A DNA stretch of 34,391 nt from Borreliella garinii (GTDB taxonomy: Bacteria; Spirochaetota; Spirochaetia; JABEVK01). The notes under the pieces are model-generated. The model was not told the DNA's origin. It ran no database searches and worked only from the letters and a program-made list of their open reading frames with translations. Positions 24,678 through 32,616 of the stretch are shown piece after piece. A program made the position numbers and the translations under genes. Each line of letters begins with the position of its first letter. Within the stretch, counting starts at the first letter, position 1. The DNA is taken from NCBI GenBank assembly GCA_020720765.1, contig DYOB01000018.1, positions 1-34,391 of the forward strand, given 5' to 3'.

Positions 24678-26412
24678 AAGGAATCACCCGGTGTGTAGAA
24701 CGAAGCAGGTCTATCCAGACCTTCGTTGAAGCCGGGTCCCCCTGGATAATTCCGTTTCTCTGAGGCAAGCCTTCACCCACCAACGACCATGTGAGCGAAT
24801 CTGGCCCGACCTTCAGTTTGAGGGTATTACCTCTTTTCTCCGGATCACCCCAGCCAGCAGACCACCTCCAGACATTAAAACGACCAAGCCAATCCGGTTT
24901 TGTCCCTTCCCATTCTATGTTGAAAGGAAGAGGTAGGTTATTGATCGCCAAGAGTCCTGAATTGCGTTTAAATAACGCCAGTCTCGTGTCTTCCGAAAGA
25001 AATGACCCGCTTGAAGGAGCTTTTCTCAGAAGGAAGAGCAGTCCCTCTTCAATCATATCCGAGTCCCATACGGTGTCGAGGTTTTCGAGAGCCCGTCTGA
25101 CCGATGCGGGATCCTCTTTTATCAAGGCTGTTTGAAAGGTATAAAAAGGCGGTGATTTGGGAATCACGCTTTCTTCCCATTTTCTGCTGAGTTCCAAATA
25201 TTTCTCTGCAGGCCATGGGTAGTCTTCATAGGAAAGAAAATTCTTCCATAGTACGAGTGGAGTATTTCCTTTGGATGAGGATTCTGTCGCGCTTTCCCAT
25301 GTCAGACTTCTCCAAGTTTCCCTGTGATGAAAGCCTTGCCAGGCGTAGCCGATTTTTTTAATGAGCCACGAGACCCATTCCCAAGGCCAGAAACGGTCCT
25401 CATAATCTGCAAGGGCTGTCAATTGTTCGTACGCGTCGGTATAAGCCCTATGTAGGTCTTTTTGCCAAGCTGATTCCCGCAAACCAAAGTTATAGATCCA
25501 GCTAGGGTCAGGGTGCATTTCTGCTGATCGAATATATTCTAAAGCAGCCTCAGGATTACCTGTTTGCAGATAAAGCATGGCTAGATTCATCTTCGACAGT
25601 GGCGTATCGTCTCTTGAAGCCGCTTCTTCATAAGTTACCCTGGCAAGTGCATAATCACCCCTCATCTCTTGCATTTCCCCGAGTGCGATGTACCCCGAGG
25701 CTCGTTGAGCGTATTCCAAGGATCGTTGAATGGATTCGAGAGCCTGCCCTGGTTCATAAAATGTATTTTCTAAAATGGAACGGTTGTAATATGCGATGCT
25801 CACAAAAACACGGGATCGCTGTGTTAATCCAAGATCTATGCTTTTTTGATAGTGAAACCTGGATTTTTCGAAGTCATAGAGGCTGGAATAGAGGGTGCCG
25901 AGGGTCATTTCAGCGTTTGGATTTTCACCCATGCGCTTAGTAGCCTCAAGGATAAGATCAATACCTTTTGAATACTCTTCGAGTTTAAAATACAGCCATG
26001 CCTGGGCCTGAATGAGATCCCAGTCGTCCGGGAAAAGTAAACGTGTTTCTTCCAATACTTTGAGTGCGTCGTTATCCAGGTTAAGGAGACCATAGGATTC
26101 AGCAAGCCTGTAGGCGTACTCGTATTCAGTGGGTCTGAGCCTGCGTGCCTTTTCATATTCTGCTGCGCTCAGTCTATAGAGCTTTTTTTCATAAAACATG
26201 TCAGCCAGTGCCGCTGGAAAACGAACCTCTTCAGGGTATAGAATCTGACCCAGGTGCCACCACTCAAGGGCCTTCTGGAAATTTTCGGCACCCCTTGCGC
26301 TCGAACCTTTTTGCAGAAGGGTTTCCCTGTCGGGTACGTTGAGTCCGTCTTGTCCGTAGAGGCAGAAACTGAAAAAGGCGAGCATAAGGATCCAGTGTGA
26401 TCTTAAAACCAT
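24649..26412 (-). CDS. Secreted TPR-repeat protein
   Basis: The N-terminus is a signal peptide (WILMLAFFSFCLYGQ). At least eight TPR-like units run from about 28 to 310, for example AENFQKALEWWHLGQILYP, AAEYEKARRLRPTEYEYAYR and GNPEAALEYIRSAEMHPD. A Trp-rich region of about 280 residues without clear repeats follows. The protein is probably periplasmic or outer-surface and scaffolds a complex. It ends the operon HD-GYP, MoxR, DUF58, TgpA-like. In Bat (Bacteroides aerotolerance) operons a TPR protein occupies a similar place, but the BatA/BatB von Willebrand proteins are missing here. The SD GGAGG lies 5 nt before the ATG, and the start overlaps the transglutaminase stop by 10 nt. Confidence 0.85.
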   Translation of the reverse strand: MVLRSHWILMLAFFSFCLYGQDGLNVPDRETLLQKGSSARGAENFQKALEWWHLGQILYPEEVRFPAALADMFYEKKLYRLSAAEYEKARRLRPTEYEYAYRLAESYGLLNLDNDALKVLEETRLLFPDDWDLIQAQAWLYFKLEEYSKGIDLILEATKRMGENPNAEMTLGTLYSSLYDFEKSRFHYQKSIDLGLTQRSRVFVSIAYYNRSILENTFYEPGQALESIQRSLEYAQRASGYIALGEMQEMRGDYALARVTYEEAASRDDTPLSKMNLAMLYLQTGNPEAALEYIRSAEMHPDPSWIYNFGLRESAWQKDLHRAYTDAYEQLTALADYEDRFWPWEWVSWLIKKIGYAWQGFHHRETWRSLTWESATESSSKGNTPLVLWKNFLSYEDYPWPAEKYLELSRKWEESVIPKSPPFYTFQTALIKEDPASVRRALENLDTVWDSDMIEEGLLFLLRKAPSSGSFLSEDTRLALFKRNSGLLAINNLPLPFNIEWEGTKPDWLGRFNVWRWSAGWGDPEKRGNTLKLKVGPDSLTWSLVGEGLPQRNGIIQGDPASTKVWIDLLRSTHRVIPFSPSSEQQE

Positions 26413-28415
26413 AGTAGCCTCCAGAAAGATGGACGGTGGGTTCTCCTCGAAAGAATCATCCGGTGCGCTGCTTGAGATTCGATGAAAGCCGAAGTAGGTA
26501 GCTCCCGTGAGTATAGCGCCATTTCATAGAAGGTAGTTATAATTTTTAATTCAGGGGAAGGTATTATATGGAAAATTTCATTGGGAGTAAGGCGTGACGC
26601 ATCGTTGCTCAATGAGAGTTGAAGGTAGTCCCTGACCCATTTGTAAAGAGCAATAATTCTTAGTCTTTCCGGTCGAATGAACATTAACCACAGATATCTC
26701 CGGAACTTCCAGAATATTGCCGCAAGGATAAAAGTGATAAAGAGGAAAATTACCAAGTCGGTTGAACTGGGCCACCATCTTTCGGAATGAGAATCGGCTA
26801 TTGATTCTACTTCATTAGTCTGTATCTCGGTGAGATGGGCACCCAGAATATCCTCAACCATGGAAAGGAAAGCATCGTCGGCAGATGCGTTTAGGTTCCA
26901 GTCCTCTCCCGGGGCAAGGGTTGCACTTGTCGGGTCGAAAGTCACCCATCCGTTTTCAAGCGACAACACTTCAACCCAGGCATGCGCCTGAAAAGACTTG
27001 ATGGGATAAAACGATAGAACTTCAGAATTTTTATCTACCAAAAATCCCACTGCTACACGGCTGGGGATTCCGAGGCTACGAAGCATCAAGACCATGGAAA
27101 AAGCAAAATATGAACAGTATCCTTTCTTAGCCTGGAAGAGAAAATGGTGAAGCGGTGGCTGGTTTACCGCTACACCAGGTTTCAGAGAATAGAAGAAATT
27201 TTCGAGAAGATAAACCAGGATCCTTTTGGTGATGGCATTTGAATCAGATAAACCTTGGGTTATTTCCTTAGCAAGACCAGCTATTTTTTCATCATCACCA
27301 TAATTGGTGTAGTAGGCATAAGCTTCTGCTGTGAGCTTGCCTGGTGAATCGGATATAGTCCAAACTGAACTTTCCAAAACTTGACTTGTAACTCTATACG
27401 CCCCTCGAAACTTGTTCATGTCCCATCCTGTTAGAGGGATGGCCCTTACAGGCTGGTTGAGGGCAAAAACCAAACTTGGGTCGAGGTTGACGAGGTAAAC
27501 TTCCTGTTGGACTTCAGTTCGTGTTAGGGAAGGTGCAGGTTCCATGACGAGTTCAGAAGAACCTAGATTCCAAGGCACCTCATCATCCTCGGGGGCTTGC
27601 TCATTCCAGAAAAAGCCCTTTTCTGAATCGTAGCCGCTGAGGACCTGCCTTCTGAGCATCTGATCCCTGGGATAACCCTCCCTTCTATAAATCATGACGA
27701 GGTCGTCATCGAGTTTGATTTCACTTTCCAGTTTAATAATCGGGGCAAAGTCGAAACCGAATAGGGTGGGTTGGATTAGACCCGCACCTTCGGAGGATGA
27801 GTTTTTTTGGTATTGGTTGAAGGAAAGGTACCCAGTGAAAAGGGCGAGGGGTAAAAAAAACAACCCGCCTACTAAAGGTCTCCAATGACGGATTTCGTTT
27901 TGATCTCTGTAGAGTTGATCCAACTCCCAAAAAATAAAAGCAAAAACGAGAAAAAGAGGGAGAAGCGGATGGGTCCAGAAAGGGGCGAAGGCTATTTTCT
28001 GAAAGAAGAAGAGAAGTAGTGCTAAGGAGATGTGGAGTAAGTGACGCCACTTAGAAAGTTCGGGTTTTTTTTCCACCGCCCTGAAACCTATCCAGAAGAA
28101 GACTCCTTGAGCAAGTGAGAGTAACATCGCACGGTCCCATAACGGGAAAAAGGTATCAAGCGGGGTGGGTTCACCGAAAGTTAAAAGCCTGAAAATTCCC
28201 TTAATAAGAAAGTTAAGGAGAATGGTTGATAGTACTGTGGAGAAAATACTGGAAGCCCAGTTCAAATTAAAATGATGTTGTATAACGCCGATAACGAAAA
28301 AAAACGCGATCCAGGCAAGCACAGGCCAAACTGCAACAAGGTCTGGAAAGAAAGTCCAGGAAAGAAAACCGAGGAACAGTCCACTTAACAGTCCTGAGAT
28401 TCTTTGTCTTTTCAT
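26403..28415 (-). CDS. TgpA-like transmembrane transglutaminase
   Basis: The start is ATG 28415 (ATGA overlap with the DUF58 stop, GGGAG upstream), giving 670 residues. Five or six TM helices span about 5-205. A long extracytoplasmic part contains the transglutaminase core, with catalytic Cys434 in GYCSYFAFSMVLMLRSLGIP, His in AHAWVEV and Asp in FDPTS. Another TM helix (DLVIFLFITFILAAIFW, about 560-580) and a C-terminal cytoplasmic stretch like DUF4129 follow. TgpA-type proteins are membrane cysteine enzymes acting at the envelope; substrates are mostly unknown. The MoxR-DUF58-TgpA string is a common conserved neighbourhood. Confidence 0.9.
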   Translation of the reverse strand: MKRQRISGLLSGLFLGFLSWTFFPDLVAVWPVLAWIAFFFVIGVIQHHFNLNWASSIFSTVLSTILLNFLIKGIFRLLTFGEPTPLDTFFPLWDRAMLLSLAQGVFFWIGFRAVEKKPELSKWRHLLHISLALLLFFFQKIAFAPFWTHPLLPLFLVFAFIFWELDQLYRDQNEIRHWRPLVGGLFFLPLALFTGYLSFNQYQKNSSSEGAGLIQPTLFGFDFAPIIKLESEIKLDDDLVMIYRREGYPRDQMLRRQVLSGYDSEKGFFWNEQAPEDDEVPWNLGSSELVMEPAPSLTRTEVQQEVYLVNLDPSLVFALNQPVRAIPLTGWDMNKFRGAYRVTSQVLESSVWTISDSPGKLTAEAYAYYTNYGDDEKIAGLAKEITQGLSDSNAITKRILVYLLENFFYSLKPGVAVNQPPLHHFLFQAKKGYCSYFAFSMVLMLRSLGIPSRVAVGFLVDKNSEVLSFYPIKSFQAHAWVEVLSLENGWVTFDPTSATLAPGEDWNLNASADDAFLSMVEDILGAHLTEIQTNEVESIADSHSERWWPSSTDLVIFLFITFILAAIFWKFRRYLWLMFIRPERLRIIALYKWVRDYLQLSLSNDASRLTPNEIFHIIPSPELKIITTFYEMALYSRELPTSAFIESQAAHRMILSRRTHRPSFWRLLWF

Positions 28416-29421
28416 GCTTTCTCCCATTCAGAGGGAATCACCCATTGGGTGTTCTTCCTGGAAAGTAGGCTCAGGTGGTGGTTAAAGTTGGGTGATGAAG
28501 GATCTCCGAAAATCAGAGTATATTCAGGCCAGAGCTCTGGCTTCCAACTGGTAGGGGCACATGGAAAAACTCCCGCCATCAATTTTCTAAGCTTACCTGT
28601 ATCTTCACCGGTGGTCCATGTTCCGTCGGGAAAAAAAATATGAAGGGGATGCATTTTCAATTCACAATAAGACAGACAATTTGCAAGTGCATTGATTCCC
28701 TTATCGAGAAGGTATAAAGCCCATTCATTTCTCGAAGACACCCAGGGATCAAAAACTATTGTAATTTCATCGTGCGGAGGAGGTGTTGATTCTTCGGTGC
28801 GGAGGATAAGCTGTCCCGAGTGGGCTAGAAGCTTCCAATTGATATGCCTGATGTCGTCGCCAGGATAATAGGGGCGGGCGTCAAATCTGTCCTCGAGAAT
28901 ACGAGGTCTTCCGGAGGAGGTAGAGGTCTGCCCTGTTGTTTTTGAATCTATTTCCATAAAGGGATTAAGTTCATGGATAGGAATCAAAACTATTTCTGCT
29001 TCGCCGTGTACCTTTACGGAAAAATTGAACCAGCGGAAAGCGTCCCTAAGCTCTAGGGAACCGCAAGAGCCTTTATATAAACCTCTCGGGCCTTTTTCCT
29101 GGAACATCAATTCAGAACGACCAGATAATACTCGATGCTGCCCCTCTAAACTTCTTGAATCGGTAAATGACCATTGATATTCCCAGAAAAGCAGGATGCC
29201 AGGAAGGAAGATTTTATCTACTCTAGTCTCGAGAACCCAAGAGTCTTCTTCTGTCTGGCGCCAAATATGTTTGCGCCCAGAAAGTCTAAGATAGGTAAAG
29301 AATAGCCCTAACCATAAAAGAAGAAATAGCGTCAGAAGGAATCCGCCTCCTGCGAGGAAGATCAGATCTGATTGTAAAAGTCCTGTAAGAACGAAAAAGA
29401 CGGAGATAAAAAAAAAGCCAT
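28412..29421 (-). CDS. DUF58 membrane protein, frame interrupted at an A9/T9 tract
   Basis: The DUF58 motif is clear: FDARPYYPGDDIRHINWKLL, then LILRTEE. The motif domain starts shortly after an in-frame TTG (29110), but the same frame stays open upstream to the moxR stop. It encodes two TM helices (ISVFFVLTGLLQSDLIFLAG, then FLLTLFLLLWLGLFFTYL) and a beta-rich linker that ends in SELMFQEK. That is the normal N-terminus of DUF58 proteins, so the gene really begins near ATG 29421. The ATG is one base out of frame; adding one T to the T9 run (29408-29416) restores it. A GGAGG lies at 29438-29442. Possible causes are a sequencing error, phase variation or transcriptional slippage. TTG 29110 would give only 232 residues. 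Confidence 0.72.
29408..29416 (-). repeat. Homopolymer A9 (T9 on the coding strand) at the DUF58 start
   Basis: Nine consecutive A on the plus strand lie 2 nt past the ATG codon of DUF58 (29421-29419). The run is one base short of joining the ATG to the long frame. Runs of this length are known sites of replication or RNA-polymerase slippage. Confidence 0.85.
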
Positions 29422-29446
29422 ACCAAAGGCCGTTATGCCTCCGATT

Positions 29447-30409
29447 TTAACAATGTTGTTTTTTGATTTCATCGCGTATCCAGTTTTCTACGAGTTCGGT
29501 ACTTTTTTTCTGGGTATTTTTAAGGAGCATTCTATGGGCAAATACATCAATTCCAAGGTCGAGGACATCTTGGTCTGTAACAAAATTTCTACCATGGAAA
29601 AGAGCCCAAACGCGTACAGCACGTAGGAGGTGGATGCCTGCCCGGGGTGAAAGACCGAGTTTCACCTCAGGAGATTTCCTGCTTGCAACCAAGACTGAAC
29701 GAACGAGCGCGGTAATTTTAGGGTCAACAAAGACTTGATGGCTAGTCTCCCTTATTTTTAGAGCTTCTTCAGCAGAGAATAATGGTGAAAGGTTGAGTCC
29801 TCCGCTTCTCGAAGAAACCTCGTTAAGAATTCTGAGTTCGTCCTCTTCTTCAGGGTACCCGACTGAAAGCTGAAAGAGAAACCTATCCAGCTGTGCCGCA
29901 GGAAGAGGGTACGTACCTTCCATGTCGTGTGGATTCTGGGTTGCGGCCACGAAGAAGAGCGGATGCAGAGGCCTTGTATAATTGCCTACGGTTACAGACC
30001 CCTCTTCCATGGCCTCCAGCAAGGCGCTTTGAACCTTTGGGGTGGCCCTGTTGATTTCATCTGCAAGGACTATGGCTGAGAAGACGGGCCCAGGTTGAAA
30101 ACGAAAACTCCGAGATTCCGGGTCGAAGATATCGACACCCGTAATATCGTAGGGGAGTAGATCTGGTGTGAATTGAATTCGGCGGAACATGACCACACCG
30201 CGCTTGGCCTTAAAGACCTGAGCAAGGGCCTTAACAGCTGTGGTCTTTCCGACACCCGGGACATCCTCAATTAAAACATGCCCTCCGCAGACAAGCCCGG
30301 TAACGAGTTTCATCAAGAATGAAGTTTTACCATTGACAGCCATGGAAAGCGTTTCAACGAGTTCCTTACCGAACTGAAAAGCCAAATCTTTCTCTTTATC
30401 TGAAACCAT
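29447..30409 (-). CDS. MoxR-family AAA+ ATPase
   Basis: This 320-residue chaperone-like ATPase has Walker A GVGKTTAVKAL (about 50-60), Walker B AIVLADEINRA, sensor 1 in FVAATQNPHDMEGTYPLPAAQLDRF (the NP-x-E-x-GTYPLP-E/A-AQLDRF signature of MoxR), sensor 2 in GLSPRAG, and a C-terminal lid. MoxR ATPases usually act with DUF58 or vWA partners to mature envelope or metal-containing complexes. The start overlaps the HD-GYP stop by one base (TAATG), so translation is probably coupled. The stop TAA is in the same frame as the DUF58 open frame that follows. Confidence 0.95.
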   Translation of the reverse strand: MVSDKEKDLAFQFGKELVETLSMAVNGKTSFLMKLVTGLVCGGHVLIEDVPGVGKTTAVKALAQVFKAKRGVVMFRRIQFTPDLLPYDITGVDIFDPESRSFRFQPGPVFSAIVLADEINRATPKVQSALLEAMEEGSVTVGNYTRPLHPLFFVAATQNPHDMEGTYPLPAAQLDRFLFQLSVGYPEEEDELRILNEVSSRSGGLNLSPLFSAEEALKIRETSHQVFVDPKITALVRSVLVASRKSPEVKLGLSPRAGIHLLRAVRVWALFHGRNFVTDQDVLDLGIDVFAHRMLLKNTQKKSTELVENWIRDEIKKQHC

Positions 30410-32445
30410 TAGTGTGTATCCGAGTTGATGAGAGTTCCTGTTTCGAGGGGTTCAAAACGTTTATGCTGAAGGTAAAGTTGCTTGTCCAAAAACAGTTTTA
30501 CGAGGTCTTTATCAAGTTTTCCTTTTTCAGCGTCACTGGAAAGAATTGCTAAAACTTTCTCTAATGGCATGGCTTTCTTATAGGGACGGTCCGACGCCGC
30601 CAAAGCATCGAAGACGTCGGAAAGGGACATGATACGAGCAGTTAGGGGAATCTCATCACCCTTAAGCTGGTAGGGGTAGCCGCTTCCATCAAGCATTTCG
30701 TGGTGCTTTACTGCGATCTGGGGAATTTCAGCTAATTCGTCGGGCCAAGGTATTTTATTCACGAAGTTAAATGTGTGTACAACGTGGCTTTGAATGATGG
30801 ACCGTTCTTCGTCGTTTAAGGATCCGCGGGCAATTTTTAAATTCATAACTTCGTCGTCTGTTAAGACGGGGACAGGTTTACCATCCAGGTCGTTGACGTA
30901 GATGTCTTGGACCATAGCCAGCATTTCCTGGATCTCTTCGTCCCTGTTACGGTTTGTCACTTCGGGTTCCACGAGCTCATTCACTTTGAACCAAAGATTT
31001 TTCAACCTTTCAAAAGATTGAGCCGGGACCGTTGGAAGAGGGAGTCCGTTTTTCAAGCATTTCACTTCCTCTTTTATATGCTCGAGTTCAAGACTGCGAT
31101 AGATCAAGGCAACACGGTAGCGAAGGATTTCCATCTGTTGTGGAGTGAGTTTTTTAGCTTTCATAAAGACGGCTAGGTCGATGTAAACTTTACCGAAGTC
31201 ATGAAGAAGAGCGGCGTAATAGAGCTCTTTTAATTTCACATGTGAAAAAGTAACATCCTTATACGGGCCCTCTTTTTCCTGATTGACAGCCTCGGCGAGA
31301 AGGATACACATCATGGCTACCCTTATGGAGTGTCCAGAAGTTGCGGGATCGCGGGACTCAATGGCAAATACCGATGCCTTAACAAACTCTTCGAATTGCT
31401 GTTCAATTTGTCTGATCATTCTGTTGTTTTCAATAGCGATGGCGGCTTGACCTGCGACAGCCTGCATAAGGTCTTCGTAGCGTTTTTCAAAAGGTACAAC
31501 ATTTACTTCAAAATCCGAAGCATCTTTTAATACAATTTCAAACGCTTCATTCCCTGTGAAGTTTCGTTTCGAATCAAAAGATTCCTTACTGTTTATAAGC
31601 TGAATTACACCGATGGTTTTCCCCTGGTGGTTGGTCATCGGTGTGACAAGCATACTCTTGGTACGGTAACCATGGAGCTGGTCGAACTTGGAGTTAAATG
31701 TTACAGGTGCACCCTCGCCCATTTGATAGACATCAGGAAGGTTCAGGGTTGTTCCGCTAAGAGCAACGTAGCCGGCTATGCTAGAGCCGTCTAGAGGCAT
31801 CGTAAACTCTTCATAGCCAAGATCTTTTGAAAAGGTATGGGAGTATTTGAACCGCAGGAGACTCATACCTTCTTTTTCTTCAGCGAGAAAAATACTCCCT
31901 GCGTCAGCGCCGGTAATTTTTTTACTAAGAAAGAGGATGGTTCTGAGGAGTTTATCGGGATCACGTTCTGAGGAAAGGCTTTTTCCGATGCGAATTAGGG
32001 CGTCCTGGTCCATGATCTGGTCGCTTTCCTGGCAACTTTCGGTACGTCTGAGTTCGGTGTTTGACGTCAAAACCTGAAGGTCCTGGAACTTTTGAAGAAT
32101 AAAGGCCCACTCTGTTTCAGAGATTTTTCCAAATCGGTAATCAAGTAGTGGAGCAAGGTTTTTGGTCAGGTTGATTTCACAAGGGACCTCGGTTAATAGG
32201 GTGTAATAGAGCTTTAACCGGCTTTCTTCCGAGGTCTGGAATATACCCTGAAGCTGGCTTATTTCGTCGCTTCCTGCTACGCAGAGAACCACGACCATTT
32301 CCCCATCATTTTCACGGACAAGCGAGAGTATCCTCGTTGTGATCTGCTCGCAAAAATACACATCTCCACTGCTCGGATTAAAGCCTGAAAAAAGAGAATC
32401 TAGTGGCTTGGAAATTAGGATAAAAGATTTCGGCGGTCGAACCAT
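30409..32445 (-). CDS. GAF and HD-GYP domain protein (predicted c-di-GMP phosphodiesterase)
   Basis: The 678-residue protein has an N-terminal region of about 145 residues of unknown type, then a GAF domain at about 150-340 (DAGSIFLAEE, SIAGYVALSG, TPMTNHQGKTIGVIQLIN), then an HD-GYP domain. HD-GYP landmarks are SGHSIRV (first metal His), LLHDFGK, a helical insertion of about 80-100 residues, the second His in SHVVHT, HHEMLDGSGYP, and SLSDVFDALAASDRPYK. All metal and GYP residues look intact, so it should hydrolyse cyclic-di-GMP in the cytoplasm under GAF control. It is the first gene of a five-gene operon with MoxR, DUF58, TgpA and TPR genes. There is no SD; TACCAT ends 6 nt before the ATG. 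Confidence 0.93.
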   Translation of the reverse strand: MVRPPKSFILISKPLDSLFSGFNPSSGDVYFCEQITTRILSLVRENDGEMVVVLCVAGSDEISQLQGIFQTSEESRLKLYYTLLTEVPCEINLTKNLAPLLDYRFGKISETEWAFILQKFQDLQVLTSNTELRRTESCQESDQIMDQDALIRIGKSLSSERDPDKLLRTILFLSKKITGADAGSIFLAEEKEGMSLLRFKYSHTFSKDLGYEEFTMPLDGSSIAGYVALSGTTLNLPDVYQMGEGAPVTFNSKFDQLHGYRTKSMLVTPMTNHQGKTIGVIQLINSKESFDSKRNFTGNEAFEIVLKDASDFEVNVVPFEKRYEDLMQAVAGQAAIAIENNRMIRQIEQQFEEFVKASVFAIESRDPATSGHSIRVAMMCILLAEAVNQEKEGPYKDVTFSHVKLKELYYAALLHDFGKVYIDLAVFMKAKKLTPQQMEILRYRVALIYRSLELEHIKEEVKCLKNGLPLPTVPAQSFERLKNLWFKVNELVEPEVTNRNRDEEIQEMLAMVQDIYVNDLDGKPVPVLTDDEVMNLKIARGSLNDEERSIIQSHVVHTFNFVNKIPWPDELAEIPQIAVKHHEMLDGSGYPYQLKGDEIPLTARIMSLSDVFDALAASDRPYKKAMPLEKVLAILSSDAEKGKLDKDLVKLFLDKQLYLQHKRFEPLETGTLINSDTH

Positions 32446-32451
32446 TTCTTA

Positions 32452-32480
32452 ATGGTAATCTTTTCCGAACTCCTTGACAA
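32452..32480 (-). promoter_or_regulatory. Promoter of the HD-GYP/MoxR operon (leaderless type)
   Basis: On the minus strand TTGTCA (32475-32480), a 17-nt spacer and TACCAT (32452-32457) end 6 nt before the ATG at 32445. The -35 shares five bases with the -35 of the tRNA promoter on the other strand. Confidence 0.5.
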
Positions 32481-32502
32481 TCCTTTTCACGTTCACTATT
32501 GT
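32474..32502 (+). promoter_or_regulatory. tRNA-Ala promoter
   Basis: A perfect TTGACA (32474-32479), a 17-nt spacer and TATTGT (32497-32502) sit upstream of the tRNA. The predicted start near 32509 leaves an 8-nt 5' leader for RNase P. Confidence 0.7.
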
Positions 32503-32516
32503 TAAACTGGTCGTTT

Positions 32517-32590
32517 GGGGGTGTAGCTCAGTTGGCTAGAGCGTTTGAATGGCATTCAAAAGGTCAGGGGTTCAATTCCCCTCACCTCCA
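32517..32590 (+). tRNA. tRNA-Ala (anticodon GGC)
   Basis: The 74-nt cloverleaf has a 7-bp acceptor stem (GGGGGTG with CACCTCC) containing the alanine identity pair G3-U70. The D loop has AGTTGG. The anticodon stem TTTGA/TCAAA holds loop ATGGCAT with anticodon GGC, and the T loop is TTCAATT. The discriminator is A73. CCA is not encoded, so it is added enzymatically. Its 3' end is 26 nt before the next gene. Confidence 0.97.
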
Positions 32591-32606
32591 ATCTCAAAAT
32601 TTCCGA

Positions 32607-32612
32607 TATACT
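32607..32612 (+). promoter_or_regulatory. Possible -10 box of the 32617 gene
   Basis: TATACT matches the consensus at 5 of 6 positions and ends only 4 nt before ATG 32617. Its -35 would fall inside the tRNA. Read-through from the tRNA promoter is the alternative. Confidence 0.28.
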
Positions 32613-32616
32613 ATGT

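Noticed and set aside
29419-29421. ATG 29421 as a plain start for a short separate peptide
   Set aside because: In its own frame it stops after about 18 codons; it is meaningful only if joined to the DUF58 frame by a one-base shift.
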